Translations under genes and position numbers: made by a program
Notes under the pieces: model-generated
Databases searched by the model: none
What the model was told of the DNA's origin: nothing
Seen by the model: the letters and a program-made list of their open reading frames with translations, nothing else
Origin: Spirochaetota bacterium
GTDB lineage: Bacteria; Spirochaetota; UBA4802; UBA5368
Assembly: GCA_025457965.1 (NCBI GenBank)
Contig: JALOTJ010000021.1
Coordinates: 1 to 44,696, forward strand
Length of the DNA stretch: 44,696 nt
Direction of reading: 5' to 3'
In this document: piece by piece, positions 25,536-33,915 of the stretch
How the letters are laid out: each line of letters opens with the position of its first letter
Numbering within the stretch: position 1 is the first letter of the stretch

Positions 25536-28500
25536 GTGATACGAGCAAACCATTACCGGCCTGCGTTTTCCCTGGTGCTCCCGGCCATCATGGCGCTGTT
25601 TTTTCACGCCTGCGCGCCCGAAGCACCGAACGTCGAGTTTGGCGCAACCATAGTGCCCGTTCCGGGGCTGCTCCCGGGGACCGAGTTTCTGCAGGTTGAG
25701 TCCATCTATCCGAACGCGCCGCTTCCCGCTACCGATCGGTTCCCCGTCGATACTGACGTTGTGATCATGTTTTCCAAACCGGTCAACATGGCTGATATTA
25801 CGGCGGCAAATATCGACATTCCCGGAGCGCCCGCATTCGGCGTGCCAAGCAGCTTTGCCGGTGGCAAAGGAGTACGGATTCCCTTCGCTATAAATTTTGC
25901 TTTTGGCTCGACCTATACAATAACGGTCGACCCAACCGCTATCCGCGATTCCGGTGGAGACTTCGGGATTGCAGGACCCAACGACACAGGAGAATTCACC
26001 ACCAGTATGGATACAATAGCCGATTACGACCCCGTGGTCATCGCTGCCACCCGGTATCCCGTCGGCGCCGGCCCCTTCAGCCGTGACCAGGATTACGTGG
26101 TGGTATCGTTCAACAAAGAAGTTCAGAATGTGACTGCGGCGACGTTTGCCATCGCACCCGTGGCGGCGTCCGGTGCGCCGTATTCCACTCCCGATCAGAA
26201 GACCTGGTATCTTCCCCTCAACGTCCTGACCTACGGCCAGATCTATACCGTCGTTCTGGATGACATACCGCCCGGGATACGGGACCTGGGTCTGCGCGAA
26301 CTGGTCCCAGGCCCCAACAATACCTGGACCTTTACGGTCGAGGCCAACCCCAGCCCTGGCGGTCCCATCACCATAGGCTCGCACTGGATTACGAATCTCA
26401 GCGAAAACTCGGCCACCATCAATTGGATCACTAACCTTCCCTTCAGCGGAGCCTCCATCGACTGGGGATTTACCCAGGCCTATGGCAACAACACACCCGA
26501 GGCCGCCGGGACCCGCACGGTCCATTCGGTGACGGTGGCCCTGCCAGCGGTTGGGAGCAAATACTATTACCGTATCAATTCCGGGGCCGCCGTGCCGCCC
26601 ACGGGTAATTTTATATCCCAGTACGGCCTCACCCCCGCGGCCAACCCTGGCAGCCCCGTCAAGGATAACGCCGGTGACAACACGGGCCTGCGGGTTCTGC
26701 AGAACAGCGACGGTTCATCGGTTCTGACCTGGACCAACGGCACGAATGTTTACGCGTCCCGTTTCAGCACGGCCGGCGTCTTTTCCTGGGCGGCCGACGG
26801 TAACGTGGTCTATGCCAACGGCAGTAATGCCCGCATTTTCGATGATACCGCAGGTTCTGCGATCATTACCTATGAAAACGGCGGCAACCTGTACGCGAAA
26901 AAGATAAATAACGGCGGCGCTTTCGGTTTTTACGGAAACGGCTGGGGGTCCGCCGTCGGCGATGCCGGGGTCAACCTGGGCGCCGGCTCGAAGCTTGGCG
27001 CGGCGGCGGTAACGAAAACCGTGGTCGACAATAATATTACCGGGGGGTTTTTTACCAGGGCGGATTCGGGTACGACCACCATGAACATCCCGGCCAACGC
27101 CTTCTACGATTTTACCGCCGCGACGGACTTTCTCGCGGTGGCGCTGTCCAACGGCGACATCGTCATGGACCCCAACAACCACGACGGCACCACGGTCACC
27201 AGGTCAACCAACTTCCGCCATGTGCTTGGTCAGGCAGCGGCTGTCATCGCTTCGGGAGACACGTATGTAATAGGAGACGCGTCGAACACCGTCAACATAA
27301 CGGCGACCGACCATGAGATTCGGGATACGAACCCGGACGCACTGGTTACTGACTATGTCAGCGGCGCTGATCTTATTTATACCGCCCATGGCTGGATCGC
27401 CCCGACTTCTCCGGTGTGGCTCTCGGCGAACGATATTGTGGCGTCCGCCGGCAGTTACGGGAGAATCAACGCGTTGAACCTGGTAAGCCCCATTGCACTG
27501 ATCGATTCCGGAAACGCCGATGGAGACGGGACCGGCCTTTTACAGCTTCTCGACAGCACAAAACAATGGTTGACTCTCAGTATTGCCAGTGACACTGACC
27601 GTGTCCTTAAAACCAGCCCGCCGCTGGTGCTGACGACGATCGCCGCGGGAGGGGTCGCCGACTTTGTTCTTACGCTGAATGCAGATCCTCCTTTCGCCAT
27701 TGGTGATGCGTATGAAATCTATGACCGCTACTGTAACGACCATTCCCTGGCCACGGACCAGTTTCAGGACTTCTATGAATTTACCGTTAACTGGAACATC
27801 GGCATTACCAGCGGCACAGCCTTTGATATCTATGATTTCGATACCATTAATATGACCGGAACGGCAGAAGCACCGCCGGGGAATCCCCTGTATGACGACG
27901 CGGCTGATTTCCTAAGCGTCGTGGCGCCCCTGCCGGTGCTGGTGAACGATGTCGTCATCAACACCACCGACTACGCCGGGCCTCCCCATCCCAACCTGGC
28001 GAAGGTAACCACCGCCCCCTTCACGGTAAAGACCCGGGCACTGGGCCTCGACACCAGCATCATGGCTAACGGCGAGGAGTACTGGATACTGCGGCTTGTA
28101 GACCATACCGTCGCCGCGGACATCATCGAGAGCGGCTCCTCGGACGGGGCGGGAAACCCGCTGATATCGTCGAACGCTTCCTTCATCGTCGCCGGGGTTA
28201 AAACGGGTGATATGGTTTATAACATTACCCAGGATCGTTACGCCGTGGTAACCGCCAACCCGACCATTGCCACCCAGCTGGCCTTGAACAAAAACATCTT
28301 CACAGGGGCCGGCGAAGAATTCATCGTGATCTCCAGCGACCAGGTGCTGCTGGAGACCGGCACCGTGACGACCGCCGGGAATCCCTTTACCGATGCCAAT
28401 GCCGACTTCACCGGGGTCAGCATCGGCGATATCGTCCGCAACCAGACGACGGGCGTAAACGCAACGGTGACGGCAAAAACCCTCACAACCCTGACCCTGA

Positions 28501-29450
28501 ATCCCGCCATCGCCATGAATGTCGGTAACCGCTATATTGTCGTGCCCCAGGATCGCGTGCTCTTCGCCTGGCAAAGTGGCAATGATATAGTCGGTGCGCT
28601 GGTACGGCAGACAGCGGGTACCGTAGTTAGCGCGCTCAGCATCTGCACCTCCGGCGCTCTCGAGCAGAACCCCTGGGTAATACCGGACGGCACCGGCAAC
28701 GCTTTCGTGGTGTATCAGTCCGGGGCAAGCATTCGGGCTAAACTGCTGGGCCCGGACGGGAACTTCATCGTCGGGGGACCTGTCGGCGACCAGGGTGTGA
28801 ACGTCGGCGGCGGAACCATACTGGACATACAATCCGACCAGAATAACGGTTTCTATATACTGTATGACGACGGCGCGAACGTCATGCTGAGGCGTTTCAA
28901 TAATACGATTACCAGCGTCTGGAGCCAGGCGATAACCGCGTCGGGTTTTGAAGCCGCTTTTATCGTCGATCCCGCTACCGGCAGACCGTTCGTGGTTTAT
29001 GATAATGGTACGGGTATCGTTACGGTGCAGGCGCGGGATGTGGTCACTGGTGTTGCTGCATTCACCACCGCTGTCATGACAGTGGCAAGCTTTGAACCGA
29101 ATCCCTTGCCGGCATCGTCGGCAGAATTCCATCTTTCTATTGCTAGCGATAACAACGGGGGTGCCCTTATAAGCTGGATCGACAGCCGGTATTATATCGA
29201 AATGGGTATCTGTGTGTTTGTTCAGGCGATTAATAATCTTGGCACCCGTCAATGGGATGCGGATACCGGTCCCGGCTTCGATTTAGAAGGAATACTCTAT
29301 GGTGTTTTAAATTCATGGGATGATAATGATGGTGTGGTGAAAACCGTTTTCTATAACGACGGCGGTCCTCCCTGGGGAGGTCTTTTCCTCTGGTATGATT
29401 ACCGCAATAACAGGTCTGATATATACTTCCAAACAAGAACCAATCCATAA
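25536..29450 (+). CDS. giant lipoprotein with Ig-like, Fn3-like, propeller-like and 80-residue repeats
   Basis: The 1304-residue protein has a lipoprotein signal (PAIMALFFHAC, Cys 26). Two bacterial Ig-like domains of the SbsA type follow (about 50-145 and 160-262), then an Fn3/purple acid phosphatase-like domain (about 275-365). From about 385 there are short repeats of the form V-x-T-W-x-x-G-x-N-x-Y-A-x-x-F (SSVLTWTNGTNVYASRFSTAG, AIITYENGGNLYAKKINNGG), which resume from about 1005 to the end (VLFAWQSGNDIVG, WYDYRNNRSDIYFQTRT). Between them lie about five repeats of roughly 80 residues (AGNPFTDANADFTGVSIGDI). The start is GTG because the overlapping ATG runs into TGA. Surface or periplasmic; function unknown. 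Confidence 0.78.
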   Translation: MIRANHYRPAFSLVLPAIMALFFHACAPEAPNVEFGATIVPVPGLLPGTEFLQVESIYPNAPLPATDRFPVDTDVVIMFSKPVNMADITAANIDIPGAPAFGVPSSFAGGKGVRIPFAINFAFGSTYTITVDPTAIRDSGGDFGIAGPNDTGEFTTSMDTIADYDPVVIAATRYPVGAGPFSRDQDYVVVSFNKEVQNVTAATFAIAPVAASGAPYSTPDQKTWYLPLNVLTYGQIYTVVLDDIPPGIRDLGLRELVPGPNNTWTFTVEANPSPGGPITIGSHWITNLSENSATINWITNLPFSGASIDWGFTQAYGNNTPEAAGTRTVHSVTVALPAVGSKYYYRINSGAAVPPTGNFISQYGLTPAANPGSPVKDNAGDNTGLRVLQNSDGSSVLTWTNGTNVYASRFSTAGVFSWAADGNVVYANGSNARIFDDTAGSAIITYENGGNLYAKKINNGGAFGFYGNGWGSAVGDAGVNLGAGSKLGAAAVTKTVVDNNITGGFFTRADSGTTTMNIPANAFYDFTAATDFLAVALSNGDIVMDPNNHDGTTVTRSTNFRHVLGQAAAVIASGDTYVIGDASNTVNITATDHEIRDTNPDALVTDYVSGADLIYTAHGWIAPTSPVWLSANDIVASAGSYGRINALNLVSPIALIDSGNADGDGTGLLQLLDSTKQWLTLSIASDTDRVLKTSPPLVLTTIAAGGVADFVLTLNADPPFAIGDAYEIYDRYCNDHSLATDQFQDFYEFTVNWNIGITSGTAFDIYDFDTINMTGTAEAPPGNPLYDDAADFLSVVAPLPVLVNDVVINTTDYAGPPHPNLAKVTTAPFTVKTRALGLDTSIMANGEEYWILRLVDHTVAADIIESGSSDGAGNPLISSNASFIVAGVKTGDMVYNITQDRYAVVTANPTIATQLALNKNIFTGAGEEFIVISSDQVLLETGTVTTAGNPFTDANADFTGVSIGDIVRNQTTGVNATVTAKTLTTLTLNPAIAMNVGNRYIVVPQDRVLFAWQSGNDIVGALVRQTAGTVVSALSICTSGALEQNPWVIPDGTGNAFVVYQSGASIRAKLLGPDGNFIVGGPVGDQGVNVGGGTILDIQSDQNNGFYILYDDGANVMLRRFNNTITSVWSQAITASGFEAAFIVDPATGRPFVVYDNGTGIVTVQARDVVTGVAAFTTAVMTVASFEPNPLPASSAEFHLSIASDNNGGALISWIDSRYYIEMGICVFVQAINNLGTRQWDADTGPGFDLEGILYGVLNSWDDNDGVVKTVFYNDGGPPWGGLFLWYDYRNNRSDIYFQTRTNP

Positions 29451-29517
29451 TCTGATTTGATGCAGGAAAGCATTTTTTAATGAACAACACATGGTAAGCC
29501 ATGGTTTGATTTTTTGG

Positions 29518-29647
29518 GCTCTGACCCCTCCCGCCCCTTCCTTCGTCGATCATCCGCGTCCATCCGCGGCTTAACGGTTACATTTCCTTTTACCGTAAGC
29601 CCATTTTCCGCCCGGAGCGGCGGGTTTTTAAGGTGAGGGGTCAGAGC
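29518..29647. repeat. pair of outward-facing GGGGTCAGAGC motifs downstream of the giant lipoprotein gene
   Basis: Exact copies at 29518-29528 (minus) and 29637-29647 (plus), 108 bases apart, in the gap before apbE. The gap also contains a short direct repeat, ATCCGCG, twice near 29550-29570. Confidence 0.8.
29608..29629 (+). terminator. intrinsic terminator candidate for the giant lipoprotein gene
   Basis: CCGCC (29608-29612) pairs with GGCGG (29619-29623) over a six-base loop, followed by G and five T. Confidence 0.5.
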
Positions 29648-29652
29648 CTCTC

Positions 29653-30681
29653 CTAAAACCATTCCACTTCCGTTTTTTCCAGCCAATCAACCCTCCCTTT
29701 CAGTTTCCGCGACGCGGAAACTTTCATATTCGGGTCGATGAAAATTGCCGTAATCCCGGGATGCGTTGTAAGGAATTCAAGGGCTCTGACCCCTCCCATC
29801 ACGAAAAAGGCTGTGGCGTAAGCGTCGGCAAGAACGGGGTCAGAGCATATCACCGTCACCGACGCGAGCCCCCGGGCAGGGAAGCCCGTTTTAGGATCAA
29901 TTATATGATGATACCGCTCGCCGTTATAGGTGGCGAACCGCTCGTAATCGCCGCTTGTCACCACCGAATCGCCGTCGCGGGCCGCGATTGCGAGCAGGAT
30001 TTCCCTTTTGTGCGGATGCATGAGGCCGACGCGCCAGGGTTCGCCGTACTTGTCGCCGGTCACCTTGAGGTCGCCGCCGGCGTCGACGATTGAGGCTCTG
30101 ACCCCCTCCCGGCGCAGGACCTCGACCGCCCGCCCTATCGCGTACCCCTTCGCGATCCCGCCAAGACCGAGCTTCATTCCCGGCAGTGCGAAGGATATCC
30201 GGAGCGAATCGGGGTACATCCGTATCTTTGTATAATCCACCAGCGGGAGCGATCGGGCCACTTGCCGGGCATCGGGCGGACGGAAGTCGTCGCTTCCTAG
30301 CCTCCACAGGCGGCCGAGCGAGGCAAAACTGATATCGAAGGCACCCCCGGTGGCGCGCGACACGTCTATGGATTTTTCGACCAGCGCGAAGGTCTCGTTT
30401 GAAATGGGGACTGGAGTGCAACCACCGTTGTTGTTCAGTCGGGCGATGTCGCTTCCGGCGCGCAGGGGGCTCATGAGAGCCTCGATCCGCAATATCTCCG
30501 AAAACGCCGCTTCCGAGGCTCTGACCCCTGCCTCGCGGGAATCTGCAATAATCGTAATGGTAATGATGGTGCCCAGCATGGGCCGGTTGAAGGTCAAGAG
30601 CTCACCCTTGTGACAGCCGATCGCACAGAAGAGGAGAACGAATGGCAGTGCGCAACGGGGGAAGCGTGGGATTGGTCGCAT
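29653..30681 (-). CDS. apbE: FAD:protein FMN transferase, lipoprotein
   Basis: From the ATG at 30681 (AGGAGG nine bases upstream) the protein has 342 residues, with a lipoprotein signal (FVLLFCAIGC). ApbE motifs are present: NRPMLGTIITITI, GLGGIAKGYAIGRAVE, VDAGGDLKVTGDK, RYHHIIDPKTGFPA and DAYATAFFVMG. ApbE attaches FMN to Thr/Ser of extracytoplasmic flavoproteins such as RnfG or NqrC; no such target is adjacent. Four exact GGGGTCAGAGC motifs lie inside the gene; three encode GVRA (residues 52, 193, 297) and one, reversed, encodes CSDP (279-282). None breaks the frame. Confidence 0.9.
   Translation of the reverse strand: MRPIPRFPRCALPFVLLFCAIGCHKGELLTFNRPMLGTIITITIIADSREAGVRASEAAFSEILRIEALMSPLRAGSDIARLNNNGGCTPVPISNETFALVEKSIDVSRATGGAFDISFASLGRLWRLGSDDFRPPDARQVARSLPLVDYTKIRMYPDSLRISFALPGMKLGLGGIAKGYAIGRAVEVLRREGVRASIVDAGGDLKVTGDKYGEPWRVGLMHPHKREILLAIAARDGDSVVTSGDYERFATYNGERYHHIIDPKTGFPARGLASVTVICSDPVLADAYATAFFVMGGVRALEFLTTHPGITAIFIDPNMKVSASRKLKGRVDWLEKTEVEWF
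29783..30528. repeat. four GGGGTCAGAGC motifs inside apbE
   Basis: Exact copies at 29783-29793 (minus), 29836-29846 (plus), 30095-30105 (minus) and 30518-30528 (minus). The three minus-strand copies are all in the same codon phase of apbE (GGG GTC AGA GC). Confidence 0.8.
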
Positions 30682-30795
30682 GATCGGGTTCCTCCTGGGG
30701 CATCGGGGCGCGAAACGACTGGGCACGGCCGGGCTTGGCGCCGGTGCGCTTTCGGACCGTATATCAGCGTAGAGAACGGTATGCAAATATTTTTC

Positions 30796-30824
30796 TTGAC
30801 ATCGGGCTGGATGTACAGTAATAC
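30796..30824 (+). promoter_or_regulatory. candidate pyrD promoter
   Basis: TTGACA (30796-30801), 17 bases and TAATAC (30819-30824), continuing as TAATACAAT. The same layout precedes groES. Transcription would start near 30831-30834. Confidence 0.55.
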
Positions 30825-30839
30825 AATCATACAATATAG

Positions 30840-30956
30840 ATGGGTGCCGGGAGGCCCGGGGGATCCGTGTCCCGTGGGGGAAGGGGAAAGGCTTTTATAC
30901 ATAGTATTCGGCGTCGTCTGGGGGCATCGCGAGCGATGCCCTTTTTTATTTCTTGA
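30840..30956 (+). CDS. 38-residue leader ORF spanning the pyrD terminator
   Basis: An ATG at 30840, only about six to nine bases after the predicted transcript start, opens 38 codons (MGAGRPGGSVSRGGRGKAFI then HSIRRRLGASRAMPFFIS) and stops with TGA at 30954-30956, just past the terminator T run. A GTG at 30867 behind a GGAGG (12 bases) is an alternative start. A ribosome translating to the end would cover the terminator stem. It may be a regulatory leader peptide; it may also be chance. Confidence 0.35.
   Translation: MGAGRPGGSVSRGGRGKAFIHSIRRRLGASRAMPFFIS
30922..30947 (+). terminator. intrinsic terminator (possible attenuator) before pyrD
   Basis: GGGCATCGC (30922-30930) and GCGATGCCC (30933-30941) pair perfectly, followed by six T (30942-30947) and ATTTCTT. 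It stands between the promoter at 30796 and the pyrD coding region, about 80-90 bases after the likely transcript start. Confidence 0.8.
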
Positions 30957-31027
30957 CTGGTCGCGGTGGCGGCGGTGTCATATCCCGACCTGCGACAGGG
31001 GAAGGGGGTGCCGGTATCGACACGACG

Positions 31028-31927
31028 GTGCGCATAGGAAGCCTGCGTCTTAAAAACCCGGTGACGGTCGCCTCGGGAACGGCCGGCTACGGCGAGGAAC
31101 TGGCGGGATACTTTGACATCGCGCGCCTGGGGGCCGTTTTCACCAAGGGGCTTTCGCTTGCGCCCCGTCCGGGCAACAGGGGGCAGCGTATCGTCGAGAC
31201 GCCCTCGGGCATGCTGAATTCCATCGGTCTGGAGAACGTGGGGCTCGATGCGTTCCTCGAGAAGAAACTGCCCTTCCTCCTCGGGAAGGGCGCCACGGTG
31301 ATCCCGAACATCGCCGGGCATTCGGTCGATGAGAACGTGGAGCTCTGCCGCGTGCTGGGTCAGACGCCCGGGATCGCGGCCCTCGAGCTCAACGTGTCGT
31401 GCCCCAACGTGAAGGAGGGCGGGATGGCCTTCGGGAGGAACCTGTCCACCTTCTCGGCGCTGGTGGGCGCGGTCCGCAGGGTCACGCCGGCGCCGCTCAT
31501 CGTGAAGCTTTCGCCCAACGTAACCGATGTTACGGAATTCGCCGCGGCGGCGAAGGACTGCGGGGCCGACGCGGTCTCGGCGGTGAACACCTTTCTCGGG
31601 ATGAAGATCGACGTCGCCACGGGGAGGCCCCATTTTCAGAACCGCGTGGCGGGCCTCAGCGGCCCTGCCATACGGCCCATCGCCGTGCGCATCGTCTACG
31701 AGATCTTCGCGAAGGTAGACCTCCCCGTCATCGGTATCGGGGGGATCGGATGCCTCGATGACGTGCTCGAGTTCCTCATGGCCGGGGCGAGCGCCGTGTC
31801 GATCGGGACTATGAGCCTGGTGAACCCGCGTACGGCGATCGAATGCGCCGAGGGGCTCGAGGACTACATGAGGGAGCGAAATATCGTCCGCCCGGACGAG
31901 ATAATCGGCGCGGCGCACAGGATATAA
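31028..31927 (+). CDS. pyrD: dihydroorotate dehydrogenase, class 1B type catalytic subunit
   Basis: The protein contains the PyrD core: LRLKNPVTVASGTAGYGEEL, ETPSGMLNSIGLEN, the class 1B catalytic cysteine in ELNVSCPNVKEGG, and the FMN phosphate site GIGGIGCLDDVLEFLMAGAS. It oxidises dihydroorotate to orotate in pyrimidine synthesis; the electron-transfer partner PyrK is not in the window. The start is uncertain. GTG at 31028 gives 299 residues. An ATC at 31016 lies seven bases after GGAAGGGGG and would give MDTTVRIGSLRLKNP, the usual family N-terminus. A TTG at 30953 would begin right after the terminator and seems less likely. Confidence 0.9.
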   Translation: MRIGSLRLKNPVTVASGTAGYGEELAGYFDIARLGAVFTKGLSLAPRPGNRGQRIVETPSGMLNSIGLENVGLDAFLEKKLPFLLGKGATVIPNIAGHSVDENVELCRVLGQTPGIAALELNVSCPNVKEGGMAFGRNLSTFSALVGAVRRVTPAPLIVKLSPNVTDVTEFAAAAKDCGADAVSAVNTFLGMKIDVATGRPHFQNRVAGLSGPAIRPIAVRIVYEIFAKVDLPVIGIGGIGCLDDVLEFLMAGASAVSIGTMSLVNPRTAIECAEGLEDYMRERNIVRPDEIIGAAHRI

Positions 31928-32027
31928 TCGATGTATGATGCAGCCCGGGAAGACGGGCATACCCGTTGTGAGCCGGGTGACGCGTTTCCCCGGCCTGTGC
32001 CAAGACTGACAATCGAAGGAGTCACCG

Positions 32028-33083
32028 GTGAAGTACTGGAACACACGACTTAAAAAAATGGCCGAGTACATTCCCGGCGAGCAGCCGGAGAATCTCGACG
32101 AATATATAAAACTCAACACCAACGAGAGCCCTTTTTCGCCCTCGCCTGTGGTGCTCGATGCGATAAAAAAGGCCGCCGACGCGTCGCTGCGGCGTTATCC
32201 CAATCCCACGACCATGTCGGTCCGCGAGGCCTTCGCGAAGCGTAACGGGCTAACGGCCGAAAACGTCTTCGTGGCGAATGGATCGGACGAAATCTTCACG
32301 CTCCTCCTGCGCGGCTTCGTGGATCCGGAAGCGCTTGCCGCGTTCCCCTATCCATCCTATTCGCTCTACTACACTCTTGCCGAGGCGAACGGGGTGCAGT
32401 ACGAGAGGATTCCGCTCACGAAAGATCTCGACATCAACTTCGCGGACTACCTGAAGAAAAGGTACGCCCTGGTCATCGTCTGCAATCCCAATAATCCCAC
32501 CGGTCGGGGCGTCGATCTCGGCGCGCTAAAAAATTTCGCCGGTAAATTCAAGGGGCTTCTGGTGGTTGACGAGGCCTATGTCGATTTTTACGGCGAGACG
32601 GCCATCGACCTGGTGCGTGCATTCGACAACCTCATTGTCACGCGGTCGTTTTCGAAGTCATATTCGCTCGCCGGCCTCCGTGTCGGCATCGCCGCGGCGA
32701 ATGCCGATATCATCAGGGGATTCATAAAGCTCAAGGATTCGTACAACGTCGACAGGCTCGCCGAGGCCGGTGCGCTTGCCGCGCTCGCCGACCAGAAGGG
32801 CTTTAAATACAACGTCGGCATGGTGCGCGACAACAAGGAGTATCTCGAAGAACGGCTCGGGGGTCTCGGTTTTTCGGTCGTGCCTTCAAAGGCTAACTTC
32901 CTCCTGGTCAGGCACCCCGATGTTTCGGCGAAAAAGATCTACGAGGAACTGTACGCGCGGAAGATCCTTGTGCGCTATTTCGCGGGGGCGGTGCAGTCCG
33001 AGTATGTTCGTATAAGCATCGGGACGATGATGGAGCTTCGAGCGCTGGTAAAGGAGCTTGAGGCTATAATAAAAGGCGAATGA
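32028..33083 (+). CDS. hisC: histidinol-phosphate aminotransferase
   Basis: A 351-residue fold-type I PLP enzyme with IKLNTNESPFSPSP, RRYPNPTTMSVREAFA, the VVDEAYVDFYGE segment with PLP-binding Asp/Tyr, and the PLP lysine in TRSFSKSYSLAGLRVGI. These are typical of HisC, which transaminates imidazole acetol phosphate in histidine synthesis; related enzymes act on aromatic amino acids. GTG at 32028 is set by AAGGAG about seven bases upstream. It stands 100 bases after pyrD without other his genes. The 3' end overlaps the converging lipoprotein gene by 20 bases. Confidence 0.92.
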   Translation: MKYWNTRLKKMAEYIPGEQPENLDEYIKLNTNESPFSPSPVVLDAIKKAADASLRRYPNPTTMSVREAFAKRNGLTAENVFVANGSDEIFTLLLRGFVDPEALAAFPYPSYSLYYTLAEANGVQYERIPLTKDLDINFADYLKKRYALVIVCNPNNPTGRGVDLGALKNFAGKFKGLLVVDEAYVDFYGETAIDLVRAFDNLIVTRSFSKSYSLAGLRVGIAAANADIIRGFIKLKDSYNVDRLAEAGALAALADQKGFKYNVGMVRDNKEYLEERLGGLGFSVVPSKANFLLVRHPDVSAKKIYEELYARKILVRYFAGAVQSEYVRISIGTMMELRALVKELEAIIKGE

Positions 33084-33726
33084 GATTTCCCTCGGTGTTG
33101 GTGATGTAGCTCCGGCTTATGAGCTCCTTCATGGTGAGCTGCTTGTTCTCGTAGCGCACCACGTCCCGCTCGTCGATCCAGATGTTGATTGAAGAGCGCT
33201 GTTCCTTTATCTTCCAGTGGAAGCCCACCACCATGCCGATAATCTCGCTCTCGCCGAAGATGGTGGTGCACGAGTTGATGACGGCGAGCACATCTTTCAG
33301 GTAGGTTTCGAGCGCGGTCACCGCAATATGCTGGTACGACGAGCCCGCATGCGTCGATTCGTCGAGGGGTATCTCGATGTCGATGCCCAGGTAGAGGTGG
33401 TCGCGCAGGTTGAGTTTTTTATCGAAATAAAAGCCGATGCTGTTTTTTGCGATGGAGAACTTGTAATCGGTTGCAAGCGCCCGGGCGACGCCAACAAGGT
33501 GGTTCCAGTATCTATCGTGGTATACGGCGCCGTTAGTCGTGTACTGTTTGGGGTCAATCAGAAATTCCTGGAAGCGGGCGGCCTCGCTCTTCGAAAAAGC
33601 CAGTATACTTTTTTCCCTTTCGCTGGTCGCCGCGCACTGCACCGATGAAACGATAAGAAGGCCCGCAAGTAAATTAAGAAGCATTTTTCTATCCGCAGAA
33701 TGATGCCGGTATTTTATTTTTCCCAT
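33064..33726 (-). CDS. exported protein of unknown function, probable lipoprotein
   Basis: From the ATG at 33726 the protein has 220 residues: a basic N-terminus, the hydrophobic MLLNLLAGLLIVSSVQC with a relaxed lipobox cysteine, then a soluble domain (SEREKSILAFSKSEAARF, SIGFYFDKKLNLRDHLYLGI, IIGMVVGFHWKIKEQRSSIN). A shorter start at 33684 is also possible; the open frame itself reaches 33903. The alternating pattern of the C-terminal half suggests mixed alpha/beta structure. I do not recognise the family. It is divergent from the NamZ-like gene. Confidence 0.65.
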   Translation of the reverse strand: MGKIKYRHHSADRKMLLNLLAGLLIVSSVQCAATSEREKSILAFSKSEAARFQEFLIDPKQYTTNGAVYHDRYWNHLVGVARALATDYKFSIAKNSIGFYFDKKLNLRDHLYLGIDIEIPLDESTHAGSSYQHIAVTALETYLKDVLAVINSCTTIFGESEIIGMVVGFHWKIKEQRSSINIWIDERDVVRYENKQLTMKELISRSYITNTEGNLIRLLL

Positions 33727-33915
33727 GGCCGCCGGAGCGAAGCACTTTTTACTGAAAAGTAGCAGCCTGACGCTCCTGCTGTCAAGCAAATATCGCGAAA
33801 GCGTCAGGCGGTGCTTTAAAATCGGGCTACCGAAATCCTTGACGGCGTTCGATATAGATACTGATACTGTCATGGCTGAGACCGGACAGAACTGCCAGAT
33901 CATTGCACGAGGTGT

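Noticed and set aside
27912-29252. 446-residue minus-strand frame opposite the giant lipoprotein
   Set aside because: It lies antisense to clear repeat structure and its His/Gly/Arg-rich sequence is typical of a shadow frame.
30840-30947. Known riboswitch in the pyrD leader
   Set aside because: I could not match any familiar riboswitch consensus or a PyrR-binding loop; only the ORF/terminator layout is supported.
30610-31053. 147-residue plus-strand open frame over the apbE start and pyrD leader
   Set aside because: It crosses the apbE signal region, the promoter and the terminator, and has no recognisable domain or ribosome binding site.
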